Assembly (NCBI GenBank): GCA_012064415.1
Contig: SSNU01000026.1
Coordinates: 169,117-233,116 of the forward strand
Direction of reading: 5' to 3'
Length of the DNA: 64,000 nucleotides
Origin: Gyrodactylus bullatarudis
Taxonomy: Eukaryota; Platyhelminthes; Monogenea; Gyrodactylidea; Gyrodactylidae
The position numbers and the translations under genes were made by a program. The first letter of the stretch is position 1. Each line of letters opens with the position of its first letter. Of the stretch, positions 1 through 12,467 are shown piece by piece. The notes beneath the pieces are model-generated. The model worked only from the letters and a program-made list of their open reading frames with translations. It had not been told where the DNA came from and made no database searches.

Positions 1-166
1 TAGCAATAATACGACTCATATCATAAACCTTGAAAGAAAGTAAACTTTCTTGTTTTAGTAAACTCTAGTTTTTCACCTTTTTTTGTTAGAAAAAAATCTT
101 ATATTGAATTCAAAATATAAATAAAAATTATAACGAAATCTGCTTGTACAAATAGAAATAAAATAC

Positions 167-217
167 AATAAATAAAATGGATAGATTGTACAGATCAATC
201 TATCCATTTTATTTATT
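167..217. repeat. Perfect 22-bp inverted repeat (hairpin)
   Basis: Arm 167-188 (begins AATAAATAAAATGG) is the exact complement of 196-217, with a 7-base loop. Perfect arms of this length at AT-rich composition suggest a young insertion or a structured RNA; no gene context. Confidence 0.7.
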
Positions 218-399
218 TTTGGTATGTTTTCCCTAATTTTTATAGCAGATTCATATAATTTCAGTTATTTTCACACTTGCCAATGTAAGGAAAATCTCCT
301 GGACCAGTTCCAAAAAAGAGATTTGAACTGAAACTTGAGCTCAAAGGTTTGAGGCAACGAGTTGTAGAGTATTCTTCGCAGATGATTTCTGTCTTTTTA

Positions 400-601
400 C
401 AGTAAAAATATTTCTATTGAAACATCTTATTTTTATTGAAACACGAATATTAAGCCCCTAATTAAGTAATTATGTCGACCTATCTGAATGTATAGAAATC
501 ACTTGCTGCATTCTGATTGGTCGAGATAAATAATACTTATTTAGGGGCTAAATATTCGTGTTTCAATAAAAAAAGATGTTTCAATAGAAATATTTTTACT
601 G
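400..601. mobile_element. Tc1/mariner-type MITE
   Basis: 202-bp foldback with arms of about 65 bp, starting CAGTAAAAATATTTCTATTG and ending with its near-perfect complement ATTTTTACTG, flanked by TA on both sides (398-399, 602-603). The TA duplication and the CAGT ends point to mobilisation by a Tc1/mariner transposase. No coding capacity. Confidence 0.8.
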
Positions 602-726
602 TAGAATTATAATTCAAGCTATGATAAAATATTTAAGAGCAAAAATAAGACCTAAAATTTGTCTCTCGATTGGTGCATGTAGGTACGGGAGAAAATTTGT
701 AAGAAAAATCAAATTAAATTCATTGT

Positions 727-1413
727 AAAAAAATTCATAAAATTTGTGTTTTTTCAAATTGACTCACGGCTTCAAATAAATCAAATTTCAGAAGTTTCTT
801 TGGCCATCGAGATCAAATTTTTCTTTTTCTTCGACTGAGGCTATTCTTAATTTCGTCAGACCTTATCTTCAGGTGTAAAATTGGACAAGTGGTTTTCAAA
901 TAGAATCTCAATTCCTTACTTATCGTAAGCTTCCTTTTCACTTTTTAGAAACGGTTTGTATGCTTACAAATAAAGATAGTTTCAAAATACTGTGACTTAC
1001 TAAATCAAACATTCTACCGATGGACGTCGATAGATCTCAACTTCATTGATTAATCCACTGTAGCAAGGTGAAAAATCTCAAACCTATAAAATGTACAAAT
1101 AAAAAGGCATGCTTTTCTTCTCGACCAATCAGATTAGAGGTCAGATGGTATTAGCCAATAATATCAAGTCAAGATATTTAATTGAGTTGAACCACGTCAT
1201 TGTTTGTATTTATTAAGAAAAACTAAAAACTTTGATGGAGAAAAGAGAACACATGATAATTAATGAATTAAAATTTAATTTGGGAATCACTTGACAAAAT
1301 ATCCTAGGTCTTACGGAGTTGAGAGTAGCCTTAATCGAAAGAACAGAAGAACTTATTATTATTTTTAAGCCGTGAGTTGGTTTGAATACACAAATTTTAT
1401 GAATTTTTTGCAA
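727..1413. repeat. Long foldback element
   Basis: 727-772 (AAATTCATAAAATTTGTG, then GACTCACGGCTT) is inverted at 1367-1413. Similarity continues inward with gaps for another 80-100 bp on each side. It looks like a MITE of about 690 bp with degenerate arms; no ORF of note. Confidence 0.6.
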
Positions 1414-1875
1414 TAATTATTAGCTGTAATAGGAAATCGTAGCGTAAGACGTAGAGTAAGACATGTGAGGTGTTGCTTCAAATTATAACCTATAGAAATT
1501 AGAAATCATGATTAAACCTCGATGACAATTTTGAAAAAAAGGAAATTCCAGAGGATCTTCAATGGAGTCTCTTCATTATTTAATAAACAAATTTTATACA
1601 TTGTTATCACATTTTATTCACTCAAAGTATAGAAAGACATCCTAAAATCTCAAATTCACCACTAAATATGAAAATTGTATTTTTGACATTGGAAATGAAA
1701 TTCGATTTTTTATAATTGATTATTTAAATTTACTTCTTCGATGTAACAAAATAAAGTTTGAAGAAAATTTGCATTGATTCCTCCACCTAGATAACAAAAT
1801 TTAATCACTTGGCCAAGAATAGATTCTCACAAATTCTAATTGCAGTAATACTTTTATCGTATCGTTTTTCTAAAC

Positions 1876-1985
1876 CTAATTGACATGAAGATGAGAATTT
1901 ACATTTTTTTACAAAAAACTCAATATTTTTCAAGGGATAGCCAGGAACAAAGTTATTTTTCGAATTCCACCATGGAATGAGATCA
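1876..1985 (+). repeat. End of MITE family A
   Basis: CTAATTGACATGAAGATGAG at 1876 matches the left end of the large foldback at 29633; only one terminus and about 100 bp of body are visible. Confidence 0.6.
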
Positions 1986-2430
1986 TGATGAAATTCATCA
2001 AATTGAACTTGGAAAAAAATTATATTAACCTGGAAAAAAAGGAGAAACGTGAATTGACTAAAAATTCACTTTCAAATAAAATATTTTATATTAAAATGGA
2101 ATACGTGGTTCTTGAAGCTTTTGAACGCAACAGGAAAATCTTTCTGAGAGAGCCTACACTGGAACATTTCGAAAAAATTAACAATTTATTGAAGCAGTGC
2201 AAAACTGTTGAAGATGTTAGAATTCTTTTAATAAATATTGAATAACGTTATAAATATGCAAATCTTTTTCCTAGATTCTTCTATTGAATGGACAAAATCA
2301 AATTACTTGATAGAGATTTACTAATAGTAAACTACTATCATAATTTATTTGTTGCAAAACCTCAAGAATTGCTTCCAAGTACACTAAACTTCCTAGAAAA
2401 TGTATTATCCGAAAAATAATCGATCGAAAT
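1985..2430 (+). CDS. Possible small unrecognised gene or remnant
   Basis: An 86-codon ORF (1985-2245) whose second half, YVVLEAFERNRKIFLREPTL then FEKINNLLKQCKTVEDVRIL, has protein-like composition. It is followed by a second open stretch, 2288-2419, beginning MDKIKLLDRDLLIVNYYHNL and ending NFLENVLSEK. No splice site joins them convincingly, and the first ORF begins at the edge of a MITE copy. It could be two exons of one gene, a decayed gene or chance. Confidence 0.25.
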
Positions 2431-3409
2431 ATTTCTACCTGATTACTCATGAGTACGACCATTAATTTTCAAAATACCTCATGTGTTCTGAAGCGCCAAA
2501 TAAGGCTTGAACTTCACAATAAAATAATAAAAATCTGTATTTTGGCTAATATCACTATGCTCTTGCCTCTAAACCTTTTTCCGTTAATAAGCGAAATATA
2601 TTTTTTTTGTTCTGCATCAATAAAAATAACTCCCTCCGATGCAGAATGAAAAGTTGTTTCACTTGCCTAAATTTTATACATCAATATCATAATCGGTGAA
2701 AACTAGACGAGTTCAAAGTTGATAAGATCGGGATTTTCGTTTTCGAATGAAAATCGATAAAATTCCATTTTCAATCTGACTTTAGTTATGGACCCTCGTT
2801 TTTTCTTACCGATGACGTCATATCATGTAAGCTTTGCCATGTTGGGATGTTTAGTGTAGTCCCAAAATTTTACGCTCTAATGTCTAAAGTTTAAGTCAGT
2901 TGGTACTATTATGTCACAGGTTTTTTTGGAATTCATATTAATATCATTAGAATCAGCGATAAATTATCTATCAGGGCCAAGCATATCAAAATTCTGGTTT
3001 TTCGATTTTCATGTACAACCCTTAATACTTATGAACAGGCTAAATACTCTGACTGAATTAAGTCAACTCTGAATAAAATTAAGTCCACCAAGAACAAAAA
3101 CTCAAGAAAAACATAGCTAGTTCGAATTTATGGAGTTTCGAAATTATCCAATAGATTTCAAAAGTTTTGTGCATAAAATGTGTCTTTTTTCGCAGATTTA
3201 TTTCTCATACACTGTAGGAGTAGATCCCGTCCAAATCTAATCTGTCCAATGAACATGATAGACTCACAAAAACTAGAAATTCTTCATCTTTGCTTTTCGT
3301 TTAGTTTTTTTAGGTTTTTTAAATTCCAACGTTTAAAAATCGAATGCTATTCTTTCACTGATCAATTGCTATTTCTTTACTCTACTTTGGGATCCATTAG
3401 TAAGCTGTA
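2431..3409. other. Intergenic, nothing recognised
   Basis: AT-rich sequence with short chance ORFs only. The GGGATTTTCG/GAAAATC pieces near 2730-2790 may be repeat debris. Confidence 0.4.
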
Positions 3410-3900
3410 AAATTCAGCGACATGGCCTAATCCATTACCAAACAAGACGAACATTTGGGATATATAACGTCAGCACCTAGAATGAAATAATTCTAGTTGA
3501 ACTAAGAAAATACTCTTATTTTGAACCAAATAGTTCTTCATGGAGTTGTTTGGCATCAACTGTTACCTGACTATGTTGTCTATGTCTTTTTCGTCTATGT
3601 GTATGTGAAAAAGAAATGGAAGAGAAGGCTTTAGTATTTCATAAAAAATAAGAATTATAATTGTTGGAATAATCAGAATTATAAGAGTAATCATAACTCT
3701 GATAATATAATCCATAAGATGAAGAAAAATTAAGATTGAAATAAATAAATAGTCATGTCGTATTCTTCATCTGGCGTGAGATTTTTCAACAAAATCAAGA
3801 TACTTAAAACCTTGTGGGTCTAGAACATTAGACCAATCAGATTATCTCGACTTATGAGTCATAAGTAAGGTAGGCAGAAGATAGCTAACATTATTTTCTA
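3410..3900. repeat. Repeat family B copy
   Basis: CAGCGACATGG...AATAATTCTAG at 3416-3495 recurs at 60410-60490. TTGAACCAAATAGTTCTTCA, GTTACCTGACTATGTTGTCT and the AATCAGATTATCTCGAC end recur in the other family B copies. Confidence 0.6.
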
Positions 3901-4773
3901 AAATAGGATTCCATGGGTCAAATTTAGCAATTTTTAGTAATTTTGCATAGTTTGAAAACAGCAAAAATAAAAATACCATCTACAGACCAAGTGCTTTTAT
4001 TTCTCATTAGTCGAAAATATAAAACATTCTTAGAAATTTTCATCTTTTTTTGGTCGAAAAATATTGGCTACTTCAAAGTTTGGCTGATTCATATTCTATA
4101 GTCTGCCATCTCATGCTTTATGATTTCCAAATCTAGAGTTATTAATTTTTTGGTAGCCTTGATTTGATTCCTATTAAATTTTTGTCTTCAACCAGAGAAT
4201 ATTACAGTATAGTTACACTGAGTTTTCTTGACAGATTCATTTTTGAATGATATTACAGTAAGTTGAAAAAAACCCATATTTTCAAAAACGAACAGCTGAT
4301 CAGAACTTTGTTATCTTCGATGTAGAAAGACCTGAGGATTCCAAACTTATATTTTTAATCAAATGATAGAAAAATTCCATTTCTTATTTTACGAATATCT
4401 TTTTAATCTGACTCGGTATCCACAAATATTTGAGCATTTTAATAAAATATGTTGATTCAAGTATATCTATAGGAATTGAACACACTTCTGCGAGTTTAAA
4501 AAATCCTTAAGAAGAAGAGCAGTGCTCTACTGGCCAGTCTCTCTAGAAAGTTTTCCACTAATATTTCAATCTGTTACACAAACTTTATTACTATTATTAT
4601 TGGCTCTACTGTAAGGCCTTTATTGTAGCGTACCCTATTCATAAGAGAGAAATACATTTATAAGATTCTTATACACTGAGCTTTCTCGCGTCCCATAATT
4701 TTAATAAAATTTCTATACATTTCCAAAATTATTTTTATTCAATATTTTTCTCAGTTGTTTCGATTTATTAAAA
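3901..4773. other. Intergenic, nothing recognised
   Basis: AT-rich, no convincing exon on either strand. Confidence 0.4.
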
Positions 4774-6061
4774 CTAAAAAGTTACATAGTTTTTCTTTTT
4801 CTTGTATACCCCTTCTGAATATGACCGACCAACATTTTCATCAACGACAGGTGATTTTGGGTTGGAATTTATTCTCAATTCGGATAGTTCTATCTCTGGA
4901 CCATCCACACTGGATTCCACAATATCGTATGATCTACCAGTAATAGTTTGCTCTTGCATTAGATCTCGACATGACGATAAATGAACATAGTAAAGGGGGA
5001 TCTGTATTTCTTGCTCATCAGAAGATTCCTCATGCACTTCGCGATCTTTTCGTCTGGAGTTTTTACAAATCATATTGGTTTTCAAAGAAAAACCTCTATT
5101 GCTATGAGCACCCTGATGTCTTGGATTTTTTTTACAGGAAGTCGGGTTAGAAACCTCTTCAGATGATTGATACCCTGCAAGCGTACTTTGTTTCGCCATC
5201 TCAAAAACAAGATATTGTATTATTGCTTACTTGTTCTGTTTGATAAGGTTTAGGTTTCCTACTTTCACTTGTCGATTTGTATGTTTGGCCTTGCTGTTCA
5301 TCGTGCTTGGCGCAGTCACGATACCAATGAAAAATTGGTTTAGAAACTAGTCGTTTCAATTCAGCAGGACCATCATTTCACTTGAGGGGATCCTTTTTAT
5401 ACTAAAACCGATGACTTACTTTGATCTTCCCATCTACCGAGGATTTTTTAGATTTCCTATCATTTGAGACTAAATGTCGATCAGTCTGATTCAAGTTATT
5501 TTAACTACTTACTTCAGTCAAATTGCCAGTGGAATAGTTTTTTCTGGAATTCTAAAAAGAGTCCAAAATTTTTTACTTACTCGTGATTCGAGGTGACGAT
5601 TCATCTTGTTCTTCTCGACCAAAGAAGTCATCCACTTTGCGTAATAATGCCACGCATTTTCTGTAGAAATCGTCAATTGAAACTCGGCAATCCAAAAAGG
5701 CCTTATAAACGTCAATAAAGTCATGATTGTCACCAAAAATCTCTCTTTCCGTCATTCGATCTGGTATTGCACATATCCCGTTAGTTTGAAGATAGTGCTC
5801 GTAGAGAAGGAGAATTCTTTCTTCTATAGATGACAATAGCCTTAAAGATTTGGTAGAATGAGCTTCTAGCAACACTAATAAAAGTTCTTTAGTATTTCTT
5901 ATTTCGCACTGTTTCATCATTTGATACAAGTAGAATCCTTCCCTGTTGTGTTCTCCTATAAATTCTTCGCACATGAATGCCTTCAAACTATCAATTGGAA
6001 TTCTTGAATCCTGAACATCTCTGGTTAATTTTTCAGCGTTCCGGTCAAATGATGTTGCCAT
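4774..6061 (-). CDS. Unrecognised multi-exon gene
   Basis: Exon 1 (6061-5581) encodes about 160 residues from MATSFDRNAEKLTRDVQDSR. It looks like a compact helical domain (LLLVLLEAHSTKSLRLLSSI, YKAFLDCRVSIDDFYRKCVA). It ends on GTAAGT in phase 1, which fits exon 5469-5420 (NDRKSKKSSVDGKIK). A later exon, about 5365-5231, ends TEQ and joins across a 31-nt intron to 5199-4774, a polar Ser/Glu/Asn-rich C-terminus ending KKKKNYVTF. The junction between 5420 and the exon near 5365 does not keep frame in any reading I tried, and a possible small exon at 5545-5522 conflicts in phase. Either an exon is mis-set, or these are two genes, or the sequence has an indel. No family recognised. Confidence 0.5.
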
Positions 6062-6232
6062 ATTTGACTAAGCTTTCAAAATTGTGTAAAAGAAGTTTAT
6101 TGGTTGGATAAATATTGAATACGCATTTATTCTTTGATGGTTGGAATTTTTGAAGAAGAATTTGCATTTTGCTTTATTATATTTATTCAATTTTGAATAT
6201 CGCGAGAAACTTTAATTCAAATGTGAATCTAG

Positions 6233-6570
6233 TAGTTAATATGAAGATGGGAATTCTCAATTTTCCATCAAGAGATCAAGTTTTGTCTAGATTTTTTAGA
6301 GGCCCACTTTCACGATCTGAAGAAAGAAAATTTGAAAAAAAACAATTTTTAAGAAAGTTATGGCACATTTCAAATCTCGAGTTGGCGCCAAATTACCATT
6401 TTTTTGAACTTTGAATTGAAATGTTCTGTTGATTTCAAATTGGAAGAGTGATCAAAAAGTTGATTTTTTAGGATCACGTTCATGAAAATTTGAAATTCGG
6501 TATCCTAATCTATACAAAAAAATCCTGAGAATTTTGTAAAATTTATGAATTCTCATCTTCTCATGCCTTA
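6233..6570. repeat. MITE family A copy
   Basis: Left end TAGTTAATATGAAGATGGGA and right end GAATTCTCATCTTCTCATGC bound about 340 bp, including the family's internal AGTTGGCGCCAAATT and TGGAAGAGTGATCAAAAAG sequence. The open frame inside it is not a gene. Confidence 0.75.
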
Positions 6571-7666
6571 ATAGCGAGATCCGCCTCAACTCAAACCACT
6601 TGTATTTGATAGCTTTATCAATTCGAAACTGCCCTTTTAATTGGAATTTGCATTCGTAGAGTTGAACAAATCCAATTCAGTTTCTTGAAATCTTGCTTCG
6701 AACCATTAAGAATGTCTAACTTTGTCCTCCCTCTACCCTATCTGGTTATAAGGAGAACTGGAGGCTTATTCATCCTCTTCAACTCGTCTAAAGACCCAAA
6801 TGACGATAGAAACTACAATAACCGCATTGTTAAAAGCTTTTCTATCCTTCCATTACGGTCCAGGTTCCAACTTGTTCTAAAGAATATTCCATCATCTAAC
6901 ATCAAAACTAACTGCCTTCCTTGTCAAACTTATCCCAAAAAATCTGAATTTATTCAAAAACTCTTTCTTATGAAATCAGATTTAAATTGACCGGTTTTTT
7001 CAGAGTATATTTTATACTAATTTGACGTGAAAATCTGATTGAATGAAATCAAAGCTTGTCCGAAAATTCAGAATTAATCATTTCTCGTAGTAAAATTCAT
7101 TGAAAAGTGGTGGTGTAGCTTAATAAAATCTAAAAGGTAAGGTTCAATAGGAATTTTATGTTCTCCTCTTAAATTCTATCAAATGGAATCATGAACTCAA
7201 AAATTTCAAGTTTACGTCTTACCCTTATAAGCATGCTATATTTTGAATATAAAGAGGGTATTTTCGAGATTCATGATTAATGAACTGAATGGTTTCTTCG
7301 TTTGATAACTATCTTTGTAGGATTTCTACATACCACATTTTTTCGCTGCATCATCTTCAATGAATATTTAAAAAGGTAAAAGCTTATTTCCTTTAGAAAG
7401 ATGTTGATATTACGTAGGAGTAGGGATCTTATCGAGTAGTCTGTCGAAATTTCTCGTAGCCTAATGAATAAATCATTAGACGATATTTTCAGAGTAATTT
7501 TTTTACTCTCTCCCTCAGAAACTAAGCATACACAAATGATGATTGATTTCAGTTAGAACAGATTGTAATGGATTGTAAACAAAATGTAAAAAAGAATCAT
7601 AAAGGGAAAAATTGATTCTTTTATTATTAGAAAAAAAGATTTGAGAATTGTAAATAGAAACAACAA
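6571..7666. other. Intergenic between MITE and SMARCC 3' end
   Basis: Contains an open plus frame, 6685-6990, with unusually low AT content for this region (VIRRTGGLFILFNSSKDPND). I cannot assign it and it lacks splice context. The rest is AT-rich. Confidence 0.3.
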
Positions 7667-10600
7667 TTATTTTTGATTAGATGAGTCAGGATTACTTGAA
7701 GGGTCAACAACACTGTTAGAATTATTCGATAAAGATGCAGAATTTGATGAATTACTACTAGGTGAAGCATTTGATGCTTGAGGATTCTCTGTAGGTCCAA
7801 CCGAGGGAGTTTGTATTGTATCCATTGGTACATTAGTCTCAGAGTTTTGATTATCTAGAATTAAAAATTAATATTTTTTTAATCAACTCTTTAATTTTCG
7901 GTTGATTCTTTTTGTACAATAAAATGAGAATCAATGACCCGATCATAATTGTGAGTATTAGTCCTTTATTAGTTCCAGCTCAAAGAAATGAGAGAGGGAG
8001 ATCAAGAGAGCCAACGGAATGTAGTATTAAAAAAGAGAGAAATGTCAAAGCATTCGAATTATTCACTATGGGGTAAAAGTACACTCTTTAAATCTCTCCC
8101 CTCTAAAGAATTCTTTTTGGGTGTAGCAGTGGGGAACATCGCTATTCCTACCAGAATTGAAATCGCTTCGAGTCAAATAAAAAAGTCACAAATTTTATTA
8201 ATGAAGCAGCAGAGGGGGAGAAGAAGATAATAAAACTCGAGTCATGTTCCTCAAAAAAAGATGTACTAATTTACTTGGGATGCATTCTATTCATCTTTCT
8301 ATGATACGTACGTTTTTTTCAAGAGACAACTATGATGGGGTTTCTTTATCTAGAGTTCATTGATATCAAGTTTTTCTTTCAATTTCGATATGGTGCCAAA
8401 ATCCCGTTTTTCGAACTGAAATTTTTTAACAATTCGAAAGTAGGAGGGTCAGAAAAGTTAAAATTAGACAAGAAATCAATAGTGCTAAATCTGTTCTAAT
8501 GCATAACCTCATTATCGTTCGGGAGCTGAATTTCGATAATTCAAAATCCCTCGAAAATGGTGGAGAGCTGTCGGAAATTTACTAGGTGGACAAGAGACTG
8601 GGTGTTAATTTCCAAGGCAATTAATGTAATGTCTTGTAAACAGACAAACACAATAACGATTTTGATATAATGTACATAATTATGTATGTACAATTAAAAG
8701 GGAGAAATTAGAAAGAGGATCAAATGTATAGATAAAGAGGGAATGTAGATTTATTATTAGCAAATTCTTAATTAGAACTTTATTTTCACTAACCAGAGTT
8801 TCCCTGTTGTTGCAGAGATGGCTGTGAGACTGGTTGTTGTTGTTGAGGCTGTTGCATTTGTAGGGGTAGAGTAGACTGTTGTTGTTGTTGCTGTGGTAGT
8901 TGTTGGTGATGGGCCATCATGTTGGAATTTTGATGAATCATATTCGAGTTATTCAGTTGCTGCTGCTGCTGTTGTGGATTTTGCTGTTGATTTATCATGG
9001 AGCCTGGCATGAGATTCTGGGGATGCTGATGGGATTGTTGAGACATTGGTTGAGTTTGCTGCTGGGATGGCATTTGTTGACGATTTTGCATAGAGTTTGA
9101 TTGATGTTGTTGAATGACTAGTGCTCTAGCTCGTGATTCCATCGTCTTTATTACCTCCATGTGGAAGGCTTGACGATCTTGCAGGAGTTGCTGACGCCCT
9201 TGCTCCAGCATTTCTTGTTCCCTTTCGAGAACATTTTCAAGTTCTTGGAATTGCTTCAGTTTAATGTCCAGTTTCTTGAGTTGAGTTTCAACAAGTTGAG
9301 CAACAAGACCTTTAATTTTCTTTTCTTCAACACCGGCCAATTGCTTGGCTTTAACAGCAGCAACAGAAAGAGCACATGCAGCCGCCTTACTCAGGGCATC
9401 AGTGTTATCCTCATCTTTATCTTTGGAGGCGGCATCGTCTTTGTCCGTAGGTCCAACTTCTTCAGAGTCTTTTTCATTCTCCGCACTGGCCTCAATATCC
9501 ATCTTTTCTTTGGGATCAGTTTCACTGACAATTTCCTTGTCCTTAGCAATGTATCCACCCACTTGCTCAAGGCCAAAGGTTTCAGGGTCAACTTTGACAC
9601 CAGATTTTATGGCATTTTTGACACGGTCTTTGTGTTCCTTAATAAGTGAAGGTGGTAGACCGGATTCTTTGATCTGGGAATACTCTGCGATAGCAGCTTG
9701 GCAAGCGGCTGATGCAACTCTTGGATCAACAGCTGCTGCGAGAAATGCAACAGTGGATAAAATAGGATTACCAGTCTTGGAAAATGGAGGATTAGGATTG
9801 GCAGAATTGGCCAAAGAGCCTAATCCTGGAGGTTGCAAGAGCATTGGATCAGTACCTTCAAGGTATGAATCCTCAATGGGTAATCTCAAGAATTGCAGGA
9901 TACACTCTTCCTGAGTGTGGCTTCCAACATGTTCAGAGACTTTGTTCCAGTCGTCTTTGTAAATTTCCAAGCCTTCAAGGAGTAAAAGAGTTTCCTGGTC
10001 GGACCATCCATTCTTGGCATTACTCTTTGTAATATTTGCATCAGGTTCTAATTTAACGTCAGGCATTACCTTGTCAGCGGTCTCTTTTGAAGAAGTTGAC
10101 ATAGGAGAAGGTTTAGCGTATTGATCTGTGGCCAAGGAACCATCGATAATGGATTTTGTTTCCTGATTCAGTTTATCGCCCCCAGCAATGGAAGATGCAT
10201 GATTGGAATCTTCACTGTCCTGAGTAATAGTGGAAGCTGGTTGTTTGTCAATCTTCAGTTCACTATTCGATTGTTGAGAGCCAATTGGATGAAGGCCACT
10301 GGCACTGTCAGTGAGAACATGGAAATGAGCTGTGGATGGGGGACCCAGCGAAGCAGAAATTGCCAATCTAGCAGATTCTGAACTATTGGGACCAGCGTTA
10401 GCACCACCGACAGCTCCGGAGAGACCAGCACCAATTACATTGGAAACTTGATAGTTGATAAGACCCCATTGTTCAAGAAAACTATGCAGTCTTAGAATTC
10501 CACAGACATCGCCAGTTAAATTCCTACGACAAGCAGTAAATGTCAGGTACTCCTTTGAAATTAAAAAAGGAGTCAAGTTACTTTAGAGTAATATTGTAAA

Positions 10601-12173
10601 TATTATTTTTAAACTAACCATTGGATTAAGCCGATAAGTGTCAATCATAAAGTTGCGATAGGCAATATAAATCTCTGGTGTTTTACTCTTATTTTTACCG
10701 TTGAAGTATTCGGGGAGAGCTCTCCTCTCTATCCCGTGAATTGCATTGTAATCGAACCAGGCAGAATAGCTTGGAATGATAATGCAATGGGCCTGCTCAA
10801 CTACACTCAAGTCTGGCTGGCATACACTAATATCCACATCGTTGGCCATACCTTCCATGATGGTGTTTGTTTGGGTATTTGTGGGAAGGCTATTACTGCC
10901 AGACGTTAACTTGGAGTCTTCATCTTGATCGTCAAGATCAAACAAACTGTTCTTGTTGCTCAACTTTGTGTTTGAGTATGAAGAGACAGATATAATTTTA
11001 TTGACCGGCTCAGGATCTTCAAAGTCCTTGGTAATGTCATTGGAGTTTTCGTTGTCGACCTGGTCTATTTTGTCTTCATCTTCTTTTTTTCCTCTTGATT
11101 TTCGTTTCCTTTTATCCTTTTCATTGTACTGTTCTGATGGGGAGGGAGAACGTTTCCTTCTCTTATTTTTTGCTTCATTACTAGGTGATGTACCAATTAT
11201 TGAGGCAGCAGAAAAGGATGACGAAGTCTTAGACTGTGGTACGGGTATATTAAATTTGACACAGAATTCAGGAACAGTAAAGACAGGTCTAGACTTTTCC
11301 GTGTTGGGCTCGAGAGAATAATCCTCTTCGTTCATCCATTCAGAATGTTCATAAGAGTTTGTTAGCCAACGTGGGTCAACTATCCACTTTTCACAGTCAG
11401 GATGTGGTGATACTTCTGGTTCCCATTCGGAACTTAAATCTAACAGAAAGAGTGTTGAGAAAAAATAATAATAACAAGGTAATAAATAAAAACTCACTTC
11501 CTTGCCAAGTAATCTGGTATGAGGGTCCATGTAACCAATGAAGAAGAGCACCTTTGCCTTCAGCGAAAACGACGCGAATTCTTTCCATGTTGTCTGAAGA
11601 TTCATTTGAATTTTTTATTACGTGAGTAGCACTATCTTCATTATTCTCTAGTTTAATATCAGACTTTTGACATATTTCTTTACATTTGGTCAAGGTGTTT
11701 TTATCCAAGTCAGGAGAGAGGAAGATTCTTGGAGTTTTAAAAACAGCATATGCTTCAAGTTCTTTTTTAATCAAGCACAACAATTCAATATTCTTATCAA
11801 GTTTTGCTGTTGCACCGAAATCAATTTTTCTCCAATTTTGTTCATTTTTAAACTTGAAACATGTCAGGAAAATGATACACAGCCCTCCACCAGGCTTAAA
11901 ATCCATAAATACTTTCAAAGGAATACGAAAACCAAAGCTGTTTTTTCCTTTAATGCCATTTGCTTGAAATTGAAATAACTGTAGACAGAGTGTTGCTAAA
12001 CTTTTGTTAGTTGGAGGTTCAGATTGTATATATTTCTTGTGATTTCGACTCAGCCATACACGGATTGGATCAAAGTTGGCAATAATTTCCGGATTTTCAA
12101 AGAATTTAACAGATGAATTAACATCTTTGGGTCTTTCGAGTGCCATTCTTGTCAATGAACAATGTCTTTTCAA
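7667..12173 (-). CDS. SMARCC: SWI/SNF chromatin-remodelling subunit SMARCC1/2 (BAF155/BAF170, Moira)
   Basis: Scaffold subunit of BAF/PBAP chromatin-remodelling complexes, nuclear. Four exons: 12173-11498, 11439-10619, 10552-8794 and 7854-7667, giving about 1147 codons in one frame, close to the usual family length. Exon 1 carries the N-terminal SMARCC-specific region. Exon 2 has an acidic/basic linker with KRKSRGKK and then SWIRM (IIIPSYSAWFDYNAIHGIER). Exon 3 completes SWIRM (EYLTFTACRRNLTGDVCG), then SANT (WSDQETLLLLEGLEIYKDDW, VSEHVGSHTQEECILQFLRL), the STVAFLAAAVDPRVASAA segment, a coiled coil with KAKQLAGVEEKKIKGLVAQL, and a Gln-rich tail. The introns of 58 and 66 nt are firm. The last junction, GTTAGT at 8793 to an acceptor at 7855, adds an Asn/Ser/Pro-rich tail in frame. 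If it is not used, the protein stops at TAG right after exon 3 (8789). A second ATG (MALERPKD) lies nine codons downstream of the first and could be the true start. The identity is certain; only the tail is uncertain. Confidence 0.95.
8385..8575. repeat. Internal fragment of MITE family A in the last SMARCC intron
   Basis: Contains the family's TGGTGCCAAAATCCC, AAAGTAGGAGGGTCA and CTCATTATCGTTCGGGAGC blocks, without clear termini. Confidence 0.6.
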
Positions 12174-12467
12174 ATCGTAAAAACTTCTTTAAACAAAATT
12201 AAAATATCTTATTTTTCCTTGTTTTAAACCAAGTTATCTTTTTCTTCAATTCTAAATCATAAAAAATTTACTACTGGTATTCGTCCAGTTACTGAATCTT
12301 ATATAATAAATTCAAATTATTCAACTGATTAGTCCTGAGGCTGCCTTGATCTTCACTTAGCCATTTTAGCCATGAATCTTCCGATTAATTACTAAAAAGT
12401 TATTATGTATGAAAAGAGCAGAAAATTTGGCTTTAAAAAATATTTATTAATAATCCATAAAAGATAA

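Noticed and set aside
1213..1413. 66-codon minus ORF
   Set aside because: Lies mostly in the right arm of the foldback at 727-1413.
6169..6414. 81-codon plus ORF
   Set aside because: It lies almost wholly inside a MITE family A copy.
8900..10381. Several long plus-strand open frames opposite SMARCC exon 3
   Set aside because: They are antisense shadows of a strongly conserved exon; their products are low-complexity and match no family.
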